Positions 27,801-36,207 are shown, counted from the stretch's first letter. The stretch: DNA of 64,000 nucleotides from Halorubrum sp. 2020YC2 (GCF_018623055.1 NZ_CP076019.1:2480001-2544000), one strand, 5' to 3'. Numbers and translations: made by a program. The notes: generated from the sequence alone by a model not told the origin.

Positions 27801-28486
27801 CGGACCCGGAACACGACTCCCGGCTGGCGCAACACATCATCAAGACGAACTACGCCGGCGAGCTGAACACTCAGCGCGAGGAGCTGGCCAGCTCCGAGTT
27901 CACGTCGGAGCAGGTGGCCGAGGTGACCGAGGAGGTCGCGCCGGAGATCGACGCGGAGCTGCTCCGAAAGTACGTCGCCCACGCGAAGCGGTCGTGTTAC
28001 CCGACGATGACCGACGAGGCGAAGGAGGTGATAGAGGAGTTCTACGTCGACCTGCGCTCGAAGGGCGCGGACGAGGACGCGCCGGTGCCGGTCACCGCCC
28101 GGAAGCTGGAGGCGATGGTGCGGCTCTCAGAGGCCAGCGCGCGGGTCCGCCTCTCGGACACCGTCGAGCGCGAGGACGCCGACCGCGCGACCGACATCGT
28201 CGAGTCGTGTCTCAAGGACATCGGCGTCGACCCGGAGACGGGGCAGTTCGACGCCGACGTGGTCGAGACGGGCACCTCGAAGAGCCAGCGCGACCGCATC
28301 AAGAACATCAAGGGCCTCATCGCGGACATCGAGGAGGAGTACCAGGAGGGGGCGCCCGTCGACGAGGTGCTCGACCGCGCGGGCGAGATTGGGATGGACC
28401 CGGGGAAGGCCGAGCAGGAGATCGAGAAGCTCCGGACGAAGGGAGAGGTGTACGAGCCCAAGCAGGGCCACCTGCGGACGACGTAG
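24815..28486 (+). CDS. mcm: MCM replicative DNA helicase precursor (contains intein)
   Basis: The 1223-residue precursor splices to a 700-residue MCM helicase (residues 1-360 joined to 884-1223). MCM unwinds DNA ahead of the fork. The N-terminal domain carries the zinc finger ECQRCGTMTYIPQ...HECQGCERQ. The AAA+ domain has Walker A GDPGTGKSQMISY, the GKGSSAAGL|TAAAVRDD loop where the intein sits, Walker B in KGIAAVDELDKMDSSDRSAM, sensor 1 in LLGAANPKYGRFD and the arginine finger in ALISRFDLIF. A C-terminal winged helix (about 1150-1220) ends the protein. Host codons flanking the intein include two oddly AT-rich patches. The next gene starts immediately after the stop, so mcm leads an operon. 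Confidence 0.97.
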   Translation: MAQAGTQDLTERFIQFYRNYYREEIGTLAQRYPNEQRSLYVSYDDLFQFDRDLAEDFLNKPEQMREYAEEALRLYDLPADVSLGRAHVRIEDLPESVDIRGIRVHDDHISKLVSVQGIVRKATDVRPKVTEAAFECQRCGTMTYIPQSDGGFQEPHECQGCERQGPFRVNFDQSEFVDSQKLRIQESPEGLRGGETPQSLDVDIVDDITGEVSPGDHVTCVGVLHIEQVEQGNEKSAIFDLYMDGVSIAIEDEEFEDMDITEADKRDIIELSERDDIYEAMVGSIAPAIYGYEEEKLAMILQLFSGVTKHLPDGSRIRGDLHMLLIGDPGTGKSQMISYVENIAPRSVYTSGKGSSAAGLCVTGDTKIHTSDGFLPIREIATEYHPEPVESETSADAEHDLYTFDRASGRIELTESSHAWRMPEKPCRRIETAHGKNLEASVNTPVLVCGENGIEWRPISDVETGDHVGVPKYVDIDRSSPPVREYIELTEEKIKPTDESIEVLRTELIEEFGTLRDAAAELGLSEDFVYDTLSNRHIPLDKLNTVLTATGTGIGEIDIDHVMIHHGEEVTIPDEFDADLLYLIGLVFGDGDVMVSRRGGNRGRVRISNSDEELLERAANIFETKFGKSVDIEYQDDRVPCVRLHSATVARFFSNVGVESPKDDIALDPNLTTAEHADAFLRGLFDADGSVCGRDNGGSSVQFSTVCGELAEQVQLMLETYGVRSRMRERDRRGTYERADGHEIESTSIQTHLAIYGKELDLFADQVGFRSTEKSAALDEIVHDAPRRGELLPVGSTLARTDGGAGRYWQNLNRGDDPSRERTLSMIDDLDLGAVGSVVEEVAKANLVWDEVVDAENTGEKEVFDLTVPDTHNFLGNGLVTHNTAAAVRDDFGDGQQWSLEAGALVLADKGIAAVDELDKMDSSDRSAMHEGLEQQKISVSKAGINATLKARCSLLGAANPKYGRFDQYEPIGEQIDLEPALISRFDLIFTVTDSPDPEHDSRLAQHIIKTNYAGELNTQREELASSEFTSEQVAEVTEEVAPEIDAELLRKYVAHAKRSCYPTMTDEAKEVIEEFYVDLRSKGADEDAPVPVTARKLEAMVRLSEASARVRLSDTVEREDADRATDIVESCLKDIGVDPETGQFDADVVETGTSKSQRDRIKNIKGLIADIEEEYQEGAPVDEVLDRAGEIGMDPGKAEQEIEKLRTKGEVYEPKQGHLRTT
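25895..27463 (+). mobile_element. Intein in MCM with LAGLIDADG homing endonuclease
   Basis: A 523-residue intein (precursor residues 361-883) interrupts the conserved SSAAGL|TAAA site. It starts with Cys (CVTGDTKIHTSDGFLPI, block A) and ends HNFLGNGLVTHN before Thr (+1), so the splicing nucleophiles are Cys1, Asn523 and Thr+1. The dodecapeptide motifs LYLIGLVFGDG (about residue 583) and FLRGLFDADGS (about 679) identify a LAGLIDADG endonuclease, apparently intact. Base composition is clearly lower in GC than the exteins. The block B region reads LEASVNTPVLV, without the usual TxxH histidine. No stop or frameshift is present. Confidence 0.96.
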
Positions 28487-28768
28487 ATGGACCGCATCTC
28501 CGCGATACGGAACGTCGAGGACGCGCTCCGCGAGTTCGAGAACGGCGAGGCCGACCTCGCGGCCACCGAGCTGCGCGTCGCGGCCGTGTTACGGACGTAC
28601 GCCACGGAGTTCGACGGCGACGGCGACGTGTACCGCGCGGACGGCGACGACCCCGTCGACGGGACCGTGGTCGTCGCGCCCTCCGAGCCGGCCGCGCGCG
28701 AGCGCGTGATCGCGGCGAGCGGCGTCGACGCGGACGACCGGCCGACGTTCGACGTCGAGCGGTTCTGA
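28487..28768 (+). CDS. Conserved small protein downstream of mcm
   Basis: A 93-residue acidic protein whose ATG directly follows the mcm stop, so it is translationally linked. Residues 1-45 form an amphipathic helical region (IRNVEDALREFENGEADLAA TELRVAAVLRTYATEF), and the rest is beta-rich (VYRADG, GTVVVAP, ASGVDADDRPTFDVERF). I do not recognise a characterised family. Its fixed place behind mcm suggests a link to replication or simply shared expression. Confidence 0.8.
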   Translation: MDRISAIRNVEDALREFENGEADLAATELRVAAVLRTYATEFDGDGDVYRADGDDPVDGTVVVAPSEPAARERVIAASGVDADDRPTFDVERF

Positions 28769-28874
28769 GTTCGGATCTCCGGGCCGCGAGCGCGGAGTCG
28801 ATCCGCCGTCGCTGAAGCCGACTGAAACGTTCCGGTCCGGAACGGATAAATTCCAATATCGACCACCCGCGGGC

Positions 28875-29213
28875 GTGCTGCTGGTCGTGACGTACTCGGC
28901 GGCCGCCCGAACCGCGCTCCGGAACCTGTGTCGCCGCCACGAGTCGGTCGTCTCCCGTCGGTTCGGGCGGGCCGCGCTGTTCGACGAGACGGTGTACGCC
29001 GCGTTCCTCGCGCTGCGGCTGCGGGAGTCGCACGGCGGTGACGTCCAGATAGAGCGCACCGAGCCGTTCAACGAGTTCGTCGCCGTCGACGAGCCGGTTC
29101 GAGAGGCCGCCGCGGCCTACGCGGACCGGTCCGCGAAGTCGACGCCGTACGCCGCCTTCGCCGCGGGGACGAGGCATCCGGACCCGGACGCCATGCGCGG
29201 CCGAGAGCTGTGA
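28875..29213 (+). CDS. Conserved protein of unknown function
   Basis: A 112-residue protein starting at GTG 28875 (LLVVTYSAAARTALRNLCRR), preceded by the AT-rich box GGATAAATTCCAATATCG. It shows a compact alpha/beta pattern with conserved-looking HESVVSRRFGRAALFDETVY and FNEFVAVDEPVREAAAAYAD. Its stop overlaps the next start by 4 nt, so it belongs to the mcm-linked set. The function is unknown. Confidence 0.75.
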   Translation: MLLVVTYSAAARTALRNLCRRHESVVSRRFGRAALFDETVYAAFLALRLRESHGGDVQIERTEPFNEFVAVDEPVREAAAAYADRSAKSTPYAAFAAGTRHPDPDAMRGREL

Positions 29214-30034
29214 CCGGGCCGAGGATGACGCCGTCGGGGGCCGACCGCGAGGCCGGGGGCGGCGGAGCCGACGAGGAGAGGGGGTCCGTCGGCGTCGAGG
29301 GACCGCCGGAGCCGAGCGCGGTGCTCGGACGGCTCCCGACCGACGCGGGACTGCGGCGGCAGCTCGCGGCGGCCGCGCGCTCGCGGGGACGGACCGCGTC
29401 GGTCGCGGCGGAGATCGACGAGATCGAGTCGGAGCTGGCGGCGATCGAGGTCGAACCCGTCGACCTGAGCGAGCCGCGGCGGCGGGTAGCCGAGACGACC
29501 GGCGAGATAGAGCGGCTGAAAGAGCGGGTCGCGGCGCTGCGCGGCGACGCCCGGGCGCGTCGGGCGGTCGACGCCGAGGCGGACGAGACGCTCGACGACT
29601 TGGAGGCGGCCGCCGCCGAGCTGTCGGCCGCGCAGACGGAGGCGATCGCCGCCGAACAGGCGCTCGAACGCGCGCGAGCGGAGGCGGCCCGGAACCGCGA
29701 CGAGCGGCGGCGACGGCTGCGGCTCCGCGACCGGCTTCGGAACCGGCGCCGCGACGCGCGGCGCGAACTCGCGGCGTCGGTGTACCCGGAGTTCCGGCGC
29801 GCGCTCGCGGTCGTGCCGGGCGGGGATCCGAGCGCGGCCGGAGCGGAGCCGGGGGCGTACGACGGGGACCCCGTCGCGGCGTCGCTCGCGGCGGTCAGGG
29901 TCGCGGCGCTCGACGGCCCCGTCGAACTGCTCGGCGACGCGGCGCGAGCCGTCGAGGCGGCGGAGCGGAGCGCGGGGTCGCTGCTCCGGAGCGTAGGCGT
30001 CCGGGTCGGGGGCCCGTCCCGTCCCGACTCTTAA
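29210..30034 (+). CDS. Coiled-coil protein of unknown function
   Basis: A 274-residue protein starting at GTG 29210 within a GTGA overlap. The N-terminal 45 residues are low-complexity. LPTDAGLRRQLAAAARSRGR is followed by a long heptad-rich coiled coil (about 62-195, with EIDEIESELAAIEVE and AEQALERARAEAARNRDERR). A small C-terminal globular segment (VYPEFRRALAVVPGGD to VGGPSRPDS) ends it. The coiled coil implies dimerisation or a structural or scaffolding role, but no family function is known to me. Confidence 0.75.
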   Translation: MTGPRMTPSGADREAGGGGADEERGSVGVEGPPEPSAVLGRLPTDAGLRRQLAAAARSRGRTASVAAEIDEIESELAAIEVEPVDLSEPRRRVAETTGEIERLKERVAALRGDARARRAVDAEADETLDDLEAAAAELSAAQTEAIAAEQALERARAEAARNRDERRRRLRLRDRLRNRRRDARRELAASVYPEFRRALAVVPGGDPSAAGAEPGAYDGDPVAASLAAVRVAALDGPVELLGDAARAVEAAERSAGSLLRSVGVRVGGPSRPDS

Positions 30035-30058
30035 ATACGATTCCGCGGGACCCGGCGT

Positions 30059-30928
30059 ATGGAACTCGACTGGTCCGTCGAGCGCGAGGGGGACGCGTCG
30101 CTCGTCGGCTTCCGGGTGCGCAACGACGGAGCGGTCCCGCGACGGGTCCGGATCGAGAGCCGGCTGGACGGCCCCGTCCTCCCGCCGCGGCGGGGCGGCG
30201 TCCCCGAGCTGGGGTGGGACGCGGCGGGCGCGACGGCGGTGATCGGCCCCGGCGAGCGCGAGGCGTTCGGGTTCGCCGCGCTCGCGGAACCAGCCGAGCC
30301 GCCGGTCGAACTCGTCGACGTCGAGCCCGTGACGGCCAACGTGGGCGCCGACTCGGCAGACAAATCCGGCGAAACACTCGCGCGGGCGGCGGTGCGGGAC
30401 CTCGGGTCACACCGTCCACCGCGGCGGGCGGTCGCGGGGGCGGAGGCGGTCGACCGCGGCGGAGAGCGGCGCCCCGGTGACGGGGCAGCGGCCGATCCGG
30501 AGGGAGACGCGACCGCTCAGGGCGAAAGCGAGAGCGACGGCGACGACGACGAGGATGACGACGCGAGAGAGAGCGAACCGGGGGTCGGGAGCGACGCGGA
30601 GGGAGTCGGATCGACGAGCGGGAGCGACGCGGGTCGGTCGGCGGCCGCCGGTCCGGCACCGAGCGCGGCGACCCCCGCCGAGGTCGACGCGTGGCTCGCG
30701 GCCGTCGAGGCGCGGATCGAACGGGCGGAGCGGTTGACCGACGCCGACCTCGCGACGGCGACCGCCGCCGTCGAGGAGGCCGGCGGCCTCGACGCGGTCG
30801 ACGGACTCGACGAGCGGGTCGCGGCCGACGCCGAGCGCCTGAAGGCGGTCCGCGACCGTGCCGCGGCGCTGGCGGAGCGCGCCGAGGAGAGCGATGTGCC
30901 CGCGGAGGCGCTGGAGGCGCTGGCGTGA
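30059..30928 (+). CDS. Beta-domain protein with acidic linker and helical C-terminus
   Basis: A 289-residue protein. The N-terminal ~95 residues look like a beta sandwich (MELDWSVEREGDASLVGFRV, RVRIESRLDGPVLPPRRGG, GPGEREAFGFAALAE). A disordered acidic linker (about 125-205) leads to a charged helical region (AEVDAWLAAVEARIERAERL to VPAEALEALA). TTAAATA 22-28 nt before the ATG provides its own promoter. Its TGA overlaps the GTG of the ParA-like ATPase gene, so the two are tightly coupled and may form a functional pair. Confidence 0.75.
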   Translation: MELDWSVEREGDASLVGFRVRNDGAVPRRVRIESRLDGPVLPPRRGGVPELGWDAAGATAVIGPGEREAFGFAALAEPAEPPVELVDVEPVTANVGADSADKSGETLARAAVRDLGSHRPPRRAVAGAEAVDRGGERRPGDGAAADPEGDATAQGESESDGDDDEDDDARESEPGVGSDAEGVGSTSGSDAGRSAAAGPAPSAATPAEVDAWLAAVEARIERAERLTDADLATATAAVEEAGGLDAVDGLDERVAADAERLKAVRDRAAALAERAEESDVPAEALEALA

Positions 30929-31575
30929 TCCTCGCGGTCGCGGGCGGGAAGGGCGGCGTCGGGAAGACGACGCTCGCGTACAACGTCGCCGCCGAACTCG
31001 ACGGCGTCGTCGTCGACGCGGACCTCGGAATGGCGGACCTCCCGGACGGGCGCGGCCCGGACCTCCACGACGTGCTCGCGGGCGCGGCGGACCCGACCGA
31101 GACGGTCCGGCCCGGCCCGGTCGACATCGTCCCGTGCGGGCGGACGCTGGCCGGCGCGCGCGCGGCCGACCTGACGCGGTTGGAGGGGGCGGTCGCCGCG
31201 GTCGAGCGCGAGTTCGGGACCGTCGTCCTCGACTGTCCAGCGGGGCGCCGCGCCGACGCCGGCGTGCCGCTCGCGGTCGCGGACGCCTGCCTGCTCGTCG
31301 TCTCGCCGCGGGCGTTCGCGCTGGCCGACGCGATCCGGACCCGCGAGCTCGCCCGCGAACTCGACGCCGGCTTGGTCGGCTGCGCGGTCAACCGCGTGAC
31401 CGAGCCGCCGCCGGTCGACCCGATCGGTGACGCGCTCGGCGCGCCCGTCGAGGTCGTCCCGGCCGACCCCCGTGTCGGCCGGTCTGTCGCGGCGGAGCGG
31501 CCGGTCGTCGACGCCGCCCCCGACAGCGAGGCCGCGGCGGCGGTGCGGTCGCTCGCCCGGCGGGTTCCGGAGTAG
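30925..31575 (+). CDS. MinD/ParA-like P-loop ATPase
   Basis: A 216-residue deviant-Walker ATPase. ILAVAGGKGGVGKTTLAYNV is the MinD/ParA signature with the extra Lys, and VVDADLGMADLPDGRGPDLH is the switch region. FGTVVLDCPAGRRADAGVPL is Walker B, and GCAVNRVTE plus VPADPRVGRSVAAERPVVD complete the fold. Such proteins form ATP-dependent dimers that position cell components or partition DNA. It is shorter than typical MinD and lacks the amphipathic C-terminal membrane helix. The start GTG overlaps the previous stop (GTGA). It is the last gene of the mcm-linked cluster. Confidence 0.85.
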   Translation: MILAVAGGKGGVGKTTLAYNVAAELDGVVVDADLGMADLPDGRGPDLHDVLAGAADPTETVRPGPVDIVPCGRTLAGARAADLTRLEGAVAAVEREFGTVVLDCPAGRRADAGVPLAVADACLLVVSPRAFALADAIRTRELARELDAGLVGCAVNRVTEPPPVDPIGDALGAPVEVVPADPRVGRSVAAERPVVDAAPDSEAAAAVRSLARRVPE

Positions 31576-31662
31576 GTCAAAGGGGCGAGACCCGGTTCTC
31601 GCCTCCCCGGGCGCGCCGCGACATCGGGCCTTTTTACCCCGGTCGTGCCGTCAGCGAGAGCC

Positions 31663-32361
31663 ATGTTCAGGGTCGCGCTCGTCGTCGGCGTCGCCGTCGT
31701 CGCCGCGCTCGCGGTCGCCGTCGGACCGCTGTACGCGGCCGACCGCTTCCGCGACCTCCGGGACCCGACGGACGCGGAGCGCGCGCAGATCGCGGCGCTG
31801 GCGGACCCGGGCGGACTCGACGCGGACCGGATCGCGATCGAATCCGCCGGAGAAGGGAGCGACGACGCGGGCGACGGGGACGGAGCGGCGGCCGCTGGTC
31901 CCGCGGAGGTGGCGGTCCGGGGGCCGCCCCGCCGCCGGGTGCTGTTCCTCTCCGAGGACGTGCTGACGGACCTCGACGAGGACGTCGCAGTCGGGCTGTT
32001 CGCGGCGGAGGCCGGCCGCGTGGCGACGTACTACGCCGAGTTCCGAGCTGTCGCGGTCGGCGGCGTGCTGGCGCTGCTGGCGGCGGTCGTCACGACGCTC
32101 GTCCCGTTCGGGTCGGGGTTCGCCGCCGTCATCGCCGTGGGGCTCGTCGCCTTCTGGGCCGGCCGCCGGGTCCAGTACGCGGCGGACGCCCGCGCCGCGG
32201 ACGCGGTCGGCGCCGACCGGGTCGCGGACGCGTTCGAGCGCGTCGCGGCGCGCCGCGGCGTCGAGCCGGCGACCGGGGACTGGTCGACGTGGTTCGAGGT
32301 CCAGCCGCCGCTGGGCGACCGGATCGCGCGGCTCCGCGAGCGGGCGGCCGACGAGGAGTAG
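31663..32361 (+). CDS. M48/HtpX-like membrane protein lacking the zinc motif
   Basis: A 238-residue membrane protein. The order of elements follows HtpX/M48 peptidases: an N-terminal helix, VLFLSEDVLTDLDEDVAVGL where active enzymes have a similar run, then two transmembrane helices (about 126-165), ADARAADAVGADRVADAFER and finally PPLGDRIARLRERA, which matches the usual HPP...RI-L ending. Where HExxH should stand, this protein reads FAAEAGRVATYY, so zinc cannot be bound in the normal way. It is probably a non-catalytic relative. It stands alone between the ParA-like gene and a convergent HalOD1 gene. Confidence 0.65.
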   Translation: MFRVALVVGVAVVAALAVAVGPLYAADRFRDLRDPTDAERAQIAALADPGGLDADRIAIESAGEGSDDAGDGDGAAAAGPAEVAVRGPPRRRVLFLSEDVLTDLDEDVAVGLFAAEAGRVATYYAEFRAVAVGGVLALLAAVVTTLVPFGSGFAAVIAVGLVAFWAGRRVQYAADARAADAVGADRVADAFERVAARRGVEPATGDWSTWFEVQPPLGDRIARLRERAADEE

Positions 32362-32391
32362 CGAGCGGGGAGGAGGAGCCGAACCGACGGC

Positions 32392-32697
32392 TCAGTTCCG
32401 CGAGCGCCGAGCGACGGCGGAGTCGGGACCGACGCGGACGTCGTACCCCGGGAGAGTGAGCGAGACGTCAACGTCGGCGTCGCGTCGGCCGGCGACGAGC
32501 GCGTTCAGCGCGTCGGGGTCGACGTGGTCGTACAGCACCACTCCCGTTTCGTGCAGGTCGCTGGGGTCGACGCCGGCGAGGTCGGCGACCGCCTCGACGA
32601 CGGCGAGGCTCGGGGACGGACCGTCGCCGCCGTGCGGGACGCGGACCGTCTCTGGCGCCGATCCGGTGTCACTCGTGTCAGCCGTGATACCGCTCAT
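32392..32697 (-). CDS. HalOD1 output-domain protein
   Basis: A 101-residue stand-alone HalOD1 domain: SPSLAVVEAVADLAGVDPSD, then LYDHVDPDALNALVAGRRDA and VSLTLPGYDVRVGPDSAVA. This domain is found in haloarchaeal signal-transduction proteins, often alone or behind response-regulator domains, and is presumed to be an output module. The target is unknown. It is divergent from pheS. Confidence 0.88.
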   Translation of the reverse strand: MSGITADTSDTGSAPETVRVPHGGDGPSPSLAVVEAVADLAGVDPSDLHETGVVLYDHVDPDALNALVAGRRDADVDVSLTLPGYDVRVGPDSAVARRSRN

Positions 32698-32818
32698 ACA
32701 CCACGGTTACCGGACCGAGTGATAAACCGGTCGTTCAATTTATCAGAAACGATTCCGCCGGGGCGTCCCGGTCCCGGAACCGTTACCAATCAGCCGCACG
32801 CGTGTAGAGACAACTCGA

Positions 32819-34348
32819 ATGCAACTTCCGGAACGACAGCTCGCGGTCCTCGAAGCCGCGAGCGCGACGGACGAGCGAACGGTGGCGGAGATAGCCGCTG
32901 AGACCGGTCTGAAGCCCGAGACGGTCGCCGGCGCGGCCTTCGATCTGGCCGACGAGGACCTCGTCGAGGTCGGGTCGGTGACCGACGAGACGTTCGAGGT
33001 CACCGACGAGGGGCGGCGGTACGTCGACGACGGACTGCCGGAGACCCGGCTCTACCGCGCCGGCGTCGACGCCGGCGCCGACGCCGAGCCGGTCTCGATG
33101 GGCGCGGTCATCGGCGAGGCCGACCTCGACGGCCCCGAGGTGGACATCGCCCTGGCGAACTTCGCGCGCAAGGGCTTCGGCAGCGTCGAGGGCGGCGAGC
33201 TTTCCGTCGACCCGGACGCCGACCTCGACGCTGACCCAGAGGCGACGGCGCTCGCGGCGCTCGCGGACGCCGGCGAGGAGGGTCTCGACGCCGGCGACCT
33301 CGACGTCGACGAGGCGGTGATCGGACAGCTGGACTCCCGCGGGCTGCTCGCGGTCGGCGAGTCGGTCACCCGGACGGTCCGGCTCACCGACGACGGCGTC
33401 GACGCGCTGATGACCGGCGTGGAGGCGACCGAGACGGTCGGGGCGCTCACGCCCGAACTGCTCGCCAGCGGCGAGTGGCGAGACGTCGAGTTCGCTGAGT
33501 ACAACGTCGAGGCCGAGGCGGAGACGGCCCGCGGCGGCCGCAAGCACGTCCTCCGGCGGACCGCCGACCGCGTGAAGGACGTGCTGGTCGGCATGGGGTT
33601 TCAGGAGATGGAGGGCCCCCACGCCGACGCCGACTTCTGGATCAACGACTGCCTGTTCATGCCGCAGGACCACCCGGCGCGGACCCACTGGGACCGGTTC
33701 GCGCTCGACGTGGACCCGATGGAGGCGATTCCGGCGGAGCTGATCGACCGCGTCGAGTCCGCGCACCGCGACGGCTGGGGCGAGGACGGCGACGGCTACC
33801 ACTCGCCGTGGTCCGAGGAGTTCGCCCGCGAGGTCGCGCTCCGCGGCCACACCACGTCGCTGTCGATGCGCTACCTCTCCGGGGCCGCGGGCGCCGAACT
33901 GGAGCCCCCGCAGCGCTACTTCTCCGTCGAGAAGGTGTACCGCAACGACACGCTCGACCCGACGCACCTCCTCGAGTTCTTCCAGATCGAGGGGTGGGTG
34001 ATGGCCGAGGACCTCTCGGTGCGCGACCTGATGGGCACCTTCGAGGAGTTCTACCGCCAGTTCGGCATCACGGACATCCGGTTCAAACCGCACTACAACC
34101 CCTACACCGAGCCCTCCTTCGAGCTGTTCGGGGAACACCCGGAGACGGGCGAGGAGATCGAGATCGGCAACTCCGGCGTCTTCCGCGAGGAGGTCACCGG
34201 CCCGCTCGGCGTCGACTGCGACGTGATGGCGTGGGGGCTCGCCCTCGAACGCCTCGCGATGCTGACGACCGGCGCGGAGGACATCCGCGACCTCCACGGG
34301 ACCTTGGCCGACATCGACTTCCTGCGGAACGCGGAGGTGAGCTACTGA
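32819..34348 (+). CDS. pheS: Phenylalanyl-tRNA synthetase, alpha subunit
   Basis: The 509-residue catalytic subunit of the (alpha-beta)2 enzyme that charges tRNA-Phe. Residues 1-195 are the archaeal/eukaryotic winged-helix tRNA-binding region (LPERQLAVLEAASATDERTV, two further repeats). The class II catalytic core follows with motif 1 near VLVGMGFQEMEGPHADADFW, motif 2 in RYFSVEKVYRNDTLDPTHLLE and motif 3 in VMAWGLALERLAMLTTG. The stop TGA overlaps the pheT start (TGATG), giving a two-gene operon. The length is normal. Confidence 0.97.
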   Translation: MQLPERQLAVLEAASATDERTVAEIAAETGLKPETVAGAAFDLADEDLVEVGSVTDETFEVTDEGRRYVDDGLPETRLYRAGVDAGADAEPVSMGAVIGEADLDGPEVDIALANFARKGFGSVEGGELSVDPDADLDADPEATALAALADAGEEGLDAGDLDVDEAVIGQLDSRGLLAVGESVTRTVRLTDDGVDALMTGVEATETVGALTPELLASGEWRDVEFAEYNVEAEAETARGGRKHVLRRTADRVKDVLVGMGFQEMEGPHADADFWINDCLFMPQDHPARTHWDRFALDVDPMEAIPAELIDRVESAHRDGWGEDGDGYHSPWSEEFAREVALRGHTTSLSMRYLSGAAGAELEPPQRYFSVEKVYRNDTLDPTHLLEFFQIEGWVMAEDLSVRDLMGTFEEFYRQFGITDIRFKPHYNPYTEPSFELFGEHPETGEEIEIGNSGVFREEVTGPLGVDCDVMAWGLALERLAMLTTGAEDIRDLHGTLADIDFLRNAEVSY

Positions 34349-36114
34349 TGCCCGTCGTCGACGTCGACCCGGAGGAGCTCCGCGAGCTCACCGGCCACGA
34401 GGAGAAGAGCGACGAGGAGCTGAAAGACGACCTGTTCGGGCTCGGCCTGGAGTTCGAAGGCGAGACCGACGGCGGCATGTACCAGTTCGAGTTCGCGCCC
34501 GACCGGCTCGACCGCCTGAGCGTCGAGGGTGTCGCGCGCTCGCTGCGCTACCACTACGGCGACGCCCGCGGCGTCTACGTGCCGAACACGAACGACCCCG
34601 AGTGGAGCATCGAGGTCGACGAGTCGGTCCCCGACGAGCGCCCGTACGTCACCGGCGCGGTGGTCCGCGGCCTCGACCTCGACGAGGCGGCACTGGAGTC
34701 GTTGATCCAGCTCCAAGAGAAGCTCCACGCGACGATGGGGCGCGGTCGAGCCAAGGGCGCCATCGGGATCCACGACCTCGCGATGGTGAAGGGGGCGCCG
34801 CTTCAGGAGGGCGCGGAGCCGTCGGTCACCTACCGCGGCGTCGACCCCGACGGCGAGACGTTCGTCCCGCTCGATTCGAACGACGAACTGACTCCCAACG
34901 AGGTCTTGGCGGAACACGACACGGGGACGACCTACGCCGACCTCGTCGAGGGCCTGGACCGCTATCCCGCCATCTACGACGAGCTCGGGCTGTTCTCGTT
35001 CCCGCCGGTGATCAACGGGAAGCGCACCGAGGTGACGACCGGCTCCCGCGAGCTGCTCGTCGAGCTGACCGGCACCGACCAGTGGACGATCGACAGGATG
35101 TGTACGATTATCTGTTACGCCCTGTCGGCCCGCGGCGCGACGATCGAGGCGGTCGAGGTGAACTACGCCGACGGCGCGACGCACCCGAGCGAGTACGGTT
35201 CCGAACTCGTCCGCCCGAACCTCGACGTCGACGAGAAGTCGGTTTCACACGACCGGATCGAGACGCTGCTCGGCGTCGACTTCGAGCCGGAGGAAGTCGT
35301 CGACTGCTTCGAGCGCGCCGGTCTCGACGCCTCCTACACGCTCGACGAAGACGTGACCTACGAGGTGGAGATTCCGCCGTACCGCGTCGACGTGCTCCAC
35401 CCGCTCGACCTCGTCGACGACGTGGGGCGCGCGTACGGCTTCGACGAGTTGGAGCCGCGCTACCCCGACGTGGGCACCGTCGGCGGGCGCCACGAGCGCT
35501 CGCGGCTGGAGGACGCGGTCCGGACGAGCCTCGTCGGGCTCGGCTTCGAAGACCTGCTGAACTTCCACATGACGAGCGGGACCGAGAACTACGACCGGAT
35601 GCGGGTCGAACCGGGCACCGGCGGCGCCGCGGTCGCGGCCGACGAGGACGGCGTCTTCGGCGGCGGCGACCCCGTCGAGATCACGGAGCCGTACAGCGAG
35701 GAGTACACCCAGCTTCGCACGTGGGCGCTCCCCTCGCTCGTCATGCTGTTGGAGCGGAACACGCACAACGCCTACCCGCAGGACGTCGCGGAGGTGGGAT
35801 TCGTGGCCGAACGCGACGACGACGCGGACACGAACGTTGCCGAGTCCCGGCACGTCGCGGGCGCGGTCGCCCGCCGCGACGCCTCCTACGAGGCCGCGAA
35901 GGGGCGGCTTCAGGCGCTCTGTGACGACTTCGACGCCGACCTGAAGACGCCGCGGACCGACCACCCGACGTTCATCGAGGGGCGCGCCGCCGACGTCGTC
36001 GTCGACGGCGAGCGCGTCGGCGTGGTTGGCGAACTCCACCCCGCGGTGCTCGTCGAACACGACCTCGAGGTGCCGGTCGCCGCCTTCGAGTTCGACCTCG
36101 ACGCGCTGCGGTAG
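34348..36114 (+). CDS. pheT: Phenylalanyl-tRNA synthetase, beta subunit
   Basis: The 588-residue partner of PheS, of the archaeal type without the bacterial N-terminal EMAP domain. It shows the B1 region (FGLGLEFEGETDGGMYQFEF), the B3/4 editing domain (about 120-260, SFPPVINGKRTEVTTGSREL), the B5 DNA-binding-like domain (about 275-340, PPYRVDVLHPLDLVDDVGRA) and the class II-like but inactive C-terminal core ending VAAFEFDLDALR. It starts at the ATG overlapping the pheS stop codon. Confidence 0.97.
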   Translation: MPVVDVDPEELRELTGHEEKSDEELKDDLFGLGLEFEGETDGGMYQFEFAPDRLDRLSVEGVARSLRYHYGDARGVYVPNTNDPEWSIEVDESVPDERPYVTGAVVRGLDLDEAALESLIQLQEKLHATMGRGRAKGAIGIHDLAMVKGAPLQEGAEPSVTYRGVDPDGETFVPLDSNDELTPNEVLAEHDTGTTYADLVEGLDRYPAIYDELGLFSFPPVINGKRTEVTTGSRELLVELTGTDQWTIDRMCTIICYALSARGATIEAVEVNYADGATHPSEYGSELVRPNLDVDEKSVSHDRIETLLGVDFEPEEVVDCFERAGLDASYTLDEDVTYEVEIPPYRVDVLHPLDLVDDVGRAYGFDELEPRYPDVGTVGGRHERSRLEDAVRTSLVGLGFEDLLNFHMTSGTENYDRMRVEPGTGGAAVAADEDGVFGGGDPVEITEPYSEEYTQLRTWALPSLVMLLERNTHNAYPQDVAEVGFVAERDDDADTNVAESRHVAGAVARRDASYEAAKGRLQALCDDFDADLKTPRTDHPTFIEGRAADVVVDGERVGVVGELHPAVLVEHDLEVPVAAFEFDLDALR

Positions 36115-36207
36115 CCCGCGCGTCGGGGTCGATCGTGGGCGGGCGGCGGAACTTCCGTTTCGTCGGTTCCGTAACGGATTATCACGGTTATGGTCGGGAG
36201 CAGAAGA

